Shown here in pieces: positions 61,620 to 64,000 of a stretch of 64,000 nucleotides of DNA. Source of the DNA: Parapedobacter tibetensis. Its GTDB lineage: Bacteria > Bacteroidota > Bacteroidia > Sphingobacteriales > Sphingobacteriaceae. Each line of letters opens with the position of its first letter. Positions within the stretch are counted from its first letter, which is position 1. The notes below the pieces were generated by a model. The model worked only from the letters and a program-made list of their open reading frames with translations, ran no database searches and was not told the origin of the DNA. Both the position numbers and the translations under genes were made by a program. Location: NCBI RefSeq assembly GCF_024643205.1, contig NZ_JAMKQJ010000011.1, forward strand, positions 144,673-208,672. The letters run 5' to 3'.

Positions 61620-63908
61620 CTAACTTTCTGGTTCAAACAACACAATATACTGAATGGCAGTGCCACCCATTCCATTCAACGTATGTTGTCCGGCGGAGGC
61701 GATATTCTTTGACCAGACTGACATGCTTATCGTCTCCGTACCGGAATCGATCGTGATATCATCACCTGTATCCGTAAAGTCGCTCATCAACCATGAAGCC
61801 GGAGCTGCCCGATCATCCCACAAAACATACAAGCTCCCTGGTGATGCCGACGTGAACGTATAATAGGTCGAATCGGAAGGTGCCCTCTTATCATCACAAA
61901 ATCCCCTGATCCCGTCAAGACCCTGATAAGCTGACGGAATCGCACCAAATGTAAACAAAGGTGACGTACGATCGAAGTAAACTCCATTACCCACCTGGGC
62001 AAACCCTTCATACGCTACCGCTGCTTTCGAGGTGGAGGTGGATACACCGATAATTTCTTCGGATGGTGGTATGCCGTCTCCAAGCTTGAATAAAACAGTA
62101 TACTGAATGGCAGTGCCACCCATTCCATTCAACGTGTGCTGTCCGGCGGAAGCGATGTTCTTTGACCAGACGGACATGATTATCATCTCCACACCAGAAT
62201 CGATCGTGATATCATCACCTGTATCCGTAAAGTCGCTGGTCAACCATGAAGCCAGAGCTGCCCGATCATCCCACAAAACATACAAGGTCCCCGGTGATGC
62301 CAACGTGAACGTATAATAGGTCGAATCGGAATGCGCCCTCTTATCATCACAAAATCCGCTGATCCCGTCTAGCCCCTGGTAAGCTGACGGAATGGATGCA
62401 AACGTGTATAAAGGATCGGTCCGGTCCATGTAAACCCCATTACCCACTTGGGCAAATCCTTCATACGCTACCGCCGCTTTCGAGGTGGAAGTGGAGACGC
62501 TTACTATTTGATCAGATTCCGATAAAGCACCTTCAATGTCTGCAGGAAAAGTATGGAGCCACTCTTCCAGTACGGTATATCCACTGGGTTGCACCTGGTC
62601 TTTATTAGGCGGAATGGCAAGTGATCTGGCATTCGCGTTCAATACAGGCCATCCACCCACATCGTCCTGGCTATCAATGATGCTTCCTGTCCCATTAACA
62701 ACATCATTGACAACACGATCATCCACCGGATCACGGTCAAGTGGGTGGGCGCCGACATCGGCTATTACCCGGTTCAAGACCTGGTCTTCGGCAGTAGGCA
62801 GGACCATTAGCCCGTTATTCCAGGTTGGGGGAGTACTGGCCACAAAATCCGGACCGGCTCCATTGTAAACAACAGACCACGGATCCGAACCATCAAATTC
62901 AACTGCAGCATTGTCGGCGACATACACCTTCGAACCCGCTACCATAGGAGCTGAACCAGTACCCCACATCCAAATAGGCTTGTTTGAGCCTGTATTAGCA
63001 CCCCGGATAAAAACATTCCCGACTATCGTATTTTTGCTCACCACCTCGTGTAACCCTGCAAGCGTAGCCGCGCGGTCTTGCCAATTGTAAACCACATTGT
63101 TCGCCATCACCAGTTCGGCAGCATAGGAAAATGGATTCCGGCCAGCCTGGTGGGCAAGAAGGTTGCCAACGAAAGTAACCTTACTGCTTTCGAAATAACC
63201 GAAAATGGGGCCAAAGCCATGAACCCCTTCTGGGTGAATGGAATTATTCAGCGCTTCGCTCATGATCGAATTCTGTACGGTTACACCGCCTGTTTCATTC
63301 CATAACGAAATGGTTTCGTCCACTGCCCAGGAAAAAGAGCAGTGGTCGATCACCACATTATATGTGGTATTTGGCTCCTGGGTACCATTGATCTTCAACG
63401 CATCGCGATCGCCTGCAGAAGGCCCTGGAAGGTTATCGCCAACCCGTACACGCAAGTGTTGAATAAGTACATCATGGGCAGTGACCGTCAGTCCGCCCCC
63501 CCGAATGGCGATGCCTGGTGAAGGGGCGGTTTGCCCGGCAATGGTAATATAGGGATTGGAAATCCTCAGGTCGCCCGTCAACTGTATGGTGCCAGCCACT
63601 TCAAACACGACAACCCGCGGCCCCGTAGCGTCGATCGCTGCCTTCAGCGAACCCGCACCCGAAGTATTAAGATTGGTGACCTTGATCACCGTTGTCGCTG
63701 GTGTGCTAAGATGCCTGCCGCTCCCGGCTACGGTATGCATTCCAAAACCCGCGCTTCCGGGAACGATCGGGAGATAGTCAATAATACCCGGGTCCATACC
63801 GAGACTGTCAGGGTACTCATCGGGATTACCCACCTTGATTTCGCTGCATGCCTGAAATATCAGGCAAAGCATTCCGATAACCGCTAGGGAAAAGCTAACT
63901 CTTTTCAT
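61620..63908 (-). CDS. Lipoprotein pectate-lyase-like (PL1) protein with tandem C-terminal repeats
   Basis: Residues 1-21 are a lipoprotein signal (IFQACSE). Residues about 55-440 form a right-handed beta-helix of the PL1 type: TIAGQTAPSPGIAIRGGGLT, VVIDHCSFSWAVDETISLWN and NLLAHQAGRNPF, the Arg-containing motif of Bacteroidota pectate lyases. Residues 466-616 and 617-762 are two near-identical 150-residue repeats (VSTSTSKAAVAYEGFAQVGN), probably carbohydrate-binding or adhesin-like. It most likely cleaves polygalacturonate or a related uronan. It directly follows the end of a SusC-like receptor gene (49-base gap) and precedes the DUF4185 genes. Confidence 0.88.
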   Translation of the reverse strand: MKRVSFSLAVIGMLCLIFQACSEIKVGNPDEYPDSLGMDPGIIDYLPIVPGSAGFGMHTVAGSGRHLSTPATTVIKVTNLNTSGAGSLKAAIDATGPRVVVFEVAGTIQLTGDLRISNPYITIAGQTAPSPGIAIRGGGLTVTAHDVLIQHLRVRVGDNLPGPSAGDRDALKINGTQEPNTTYNVVIDHCSFSWAVDETISLWNETGGVTVQNSIMSEALNNSIHPEGVHGFGPIFGYFESSKVTFVGNLLAHQAGRNPFSYAAELVMANNVVYNWQDRAATLAGLHEVVSKNTIVGNVFIRGANTGSNKPIWMWGTGSAPMVAGSKVYVADNAAVEFDGSDPWSVVYNGAGPDFVASTPPTWNNGLMVLPTAEDQVLNRVIADVGAHPLDRDPVDDRVVNDVVNGTGSIIDSQDDVGGWPVLNANARSLAIPPNKDQVQPSGYTVLEEWLHTFPADIEGALSESDQIVSVSTSTSKAAVAYEGFAQVGNGVYMDRTDPLYTFASIPSAYQGLDGISGFCDDKRAHSDSTYYTFTLASPGTLYVLWDDRAALASWLTSDFTDTGDDITIDSGVEMIIMSVWSKNIASAGQHTLNGMGGTAIQYTVLFKLGDGIPPSEEIIGVSTSTSKAAVAYEGFAQVGNGVYFDRTSPLFTFGAIPSAYQGLDGIRGFCDDKRAPSDSTYYTFTSASPGSLYVLWDDRAAPASWLMSDFTDTGDDITIDSGTETISMSVWSKNIASAGQHTLNGMGGTAIQYIVLFEPES
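61623..62513 (-). repeat. 453-bp internal direct repeat inside the PL1 gene
   Basis: Two units (62061-62513 and 61623-62060) are offset by exactly 453 bases, 151 codons. They share long identical stretches such as TGAATGGCAGTGCCACCCAT at 61651 and 62104. Differences are scattered substitutions, which points to a recent duplication. Confidence 0.85.
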
Positions 63909-63957
63909 GATTTATTTGTTTTAGTAGTACAACATCTTATTCTTACTCGAATTCAAT

Positions 63958-64000
63958 CTACAGGGATACATTGAGCCCCAGGGTATAGGTCCTGGGCATG
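63958..64000 (-). CDS. C-terminal end of SusC-like TonB-dependent receptor, cut by window edge
   Basis: The last codons read MPRTYTLGLNVSL and a TAG stop. A final R-x-Y-x-L-G-x-N-x-S-x ending with an aromatic or hydrophobic residue is the typical outer-membrane beta-strand end of SusC/RagA receptors. Only 13 residues are visible, so the call rests on this motif and on the downstream polysaccharide-lyase context. No SusD gene lies between it and the lyase. Confidence 0.6.
   Translation of the reverse strand, partial: MPRTYTLGLNVSL

Overview
The window is chromosomal DNA from a Bacteroidota member, most likely of the Sphingobacteriaceae. The evidence is TAnnTTTG-type -7 promoter boxes, an IPExxxVDY-family protein beside pyk, the acpP-fabF-rnc order, an almost complete lack of Shine-Dalgarno sequences, an end of a SusC-like receptor, and many PIG-L, serine hydrolase and FtsX-permease genes typical of this phylum. 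No tool was run; every call rests on reading motifs, gene order and spacing.

Layout. 1-3.6 kb: a minus-strand operon of a secreted PIG-L deacetylase, two very small membrane proteins and a sodium:solute symporter cut by the window edge. 3.9-5.2 kb: peroxiredoxin, thioredoxin and a small partner. 5.4 kb: tRNA-Arg(CCU), then a lipoprotein esterase. 7.0-10.5 kb: a complete three-step glucuronate-to-KDG operon (SDR fructuronate reductase, uxuA, uxaC). 10.8-14.1 kb: HU, a TPR protein, a 29-residue basic peptide and RNase G. 14.1-17.0 kb: an EEP phosphatase, miaA and a Gfo/Idh dehydrogenase. 18.1-22.5 kb: serine hydrolase, dipeptidase, radA. 22.5-28.9 kb: hisS-yccF, acpP-fabF-rnc, IPExxxVDY and pyk. 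29-35 kb: a TylF-like methyltransferase, an RprXY-like two-component pair, and metE under a SAM-I riboswitch. 35-40 kb: LLM oxidoreductase, small secreted or hypothetical proteins and an S41 protease. 40.3-45 kb: an ABC ATPase, an MFS exporter and an FtsX-type permease; the two ABC genes share paired operators and a sigma-54-like promoter at matching distances. 45-53.7 kb: Nudix hydrolase, phosphohexomutase, two unsaturated-fatty-acid beta-oxidation enzymes, a large MG2/plug-domain protein and purD.

From tRNA-Glu (53.76 kb) to the right edge the DNA is accessory in character. It holds hairpins, an imperfect 72-bp tandem repeat, a dispersed repeat also present in degraded form at 6.6 kb, a frameshifted and truncated enolase-superfamily pseudogene, then a DapA-family aldolase, a NAD-epimerase-like protein and an Nramp-fold transporter that has lost the metal-binding motifs. 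After these come a DUF4185 protein, a serine hydrolase-DUF4185 fusion, a PL1 pectate-lyase-like lipoprotein with two near-identical C-terminal repeats, and the last codons of a SusC-like receptor. I read this as a polysaccharide and sugar-acid utilisation island, probably for a pectin-type polymer.

The most interesting items are the enhancer-like regulation of the two ABC modules, the repeat-rich junction of the tRNA-Glu island, the Nramp-like transporter without its metal site, the serine hydrolase-DUF4185 pair, and several -7 boxes so close to the start codon that near-leaderless mRNAs are implied.
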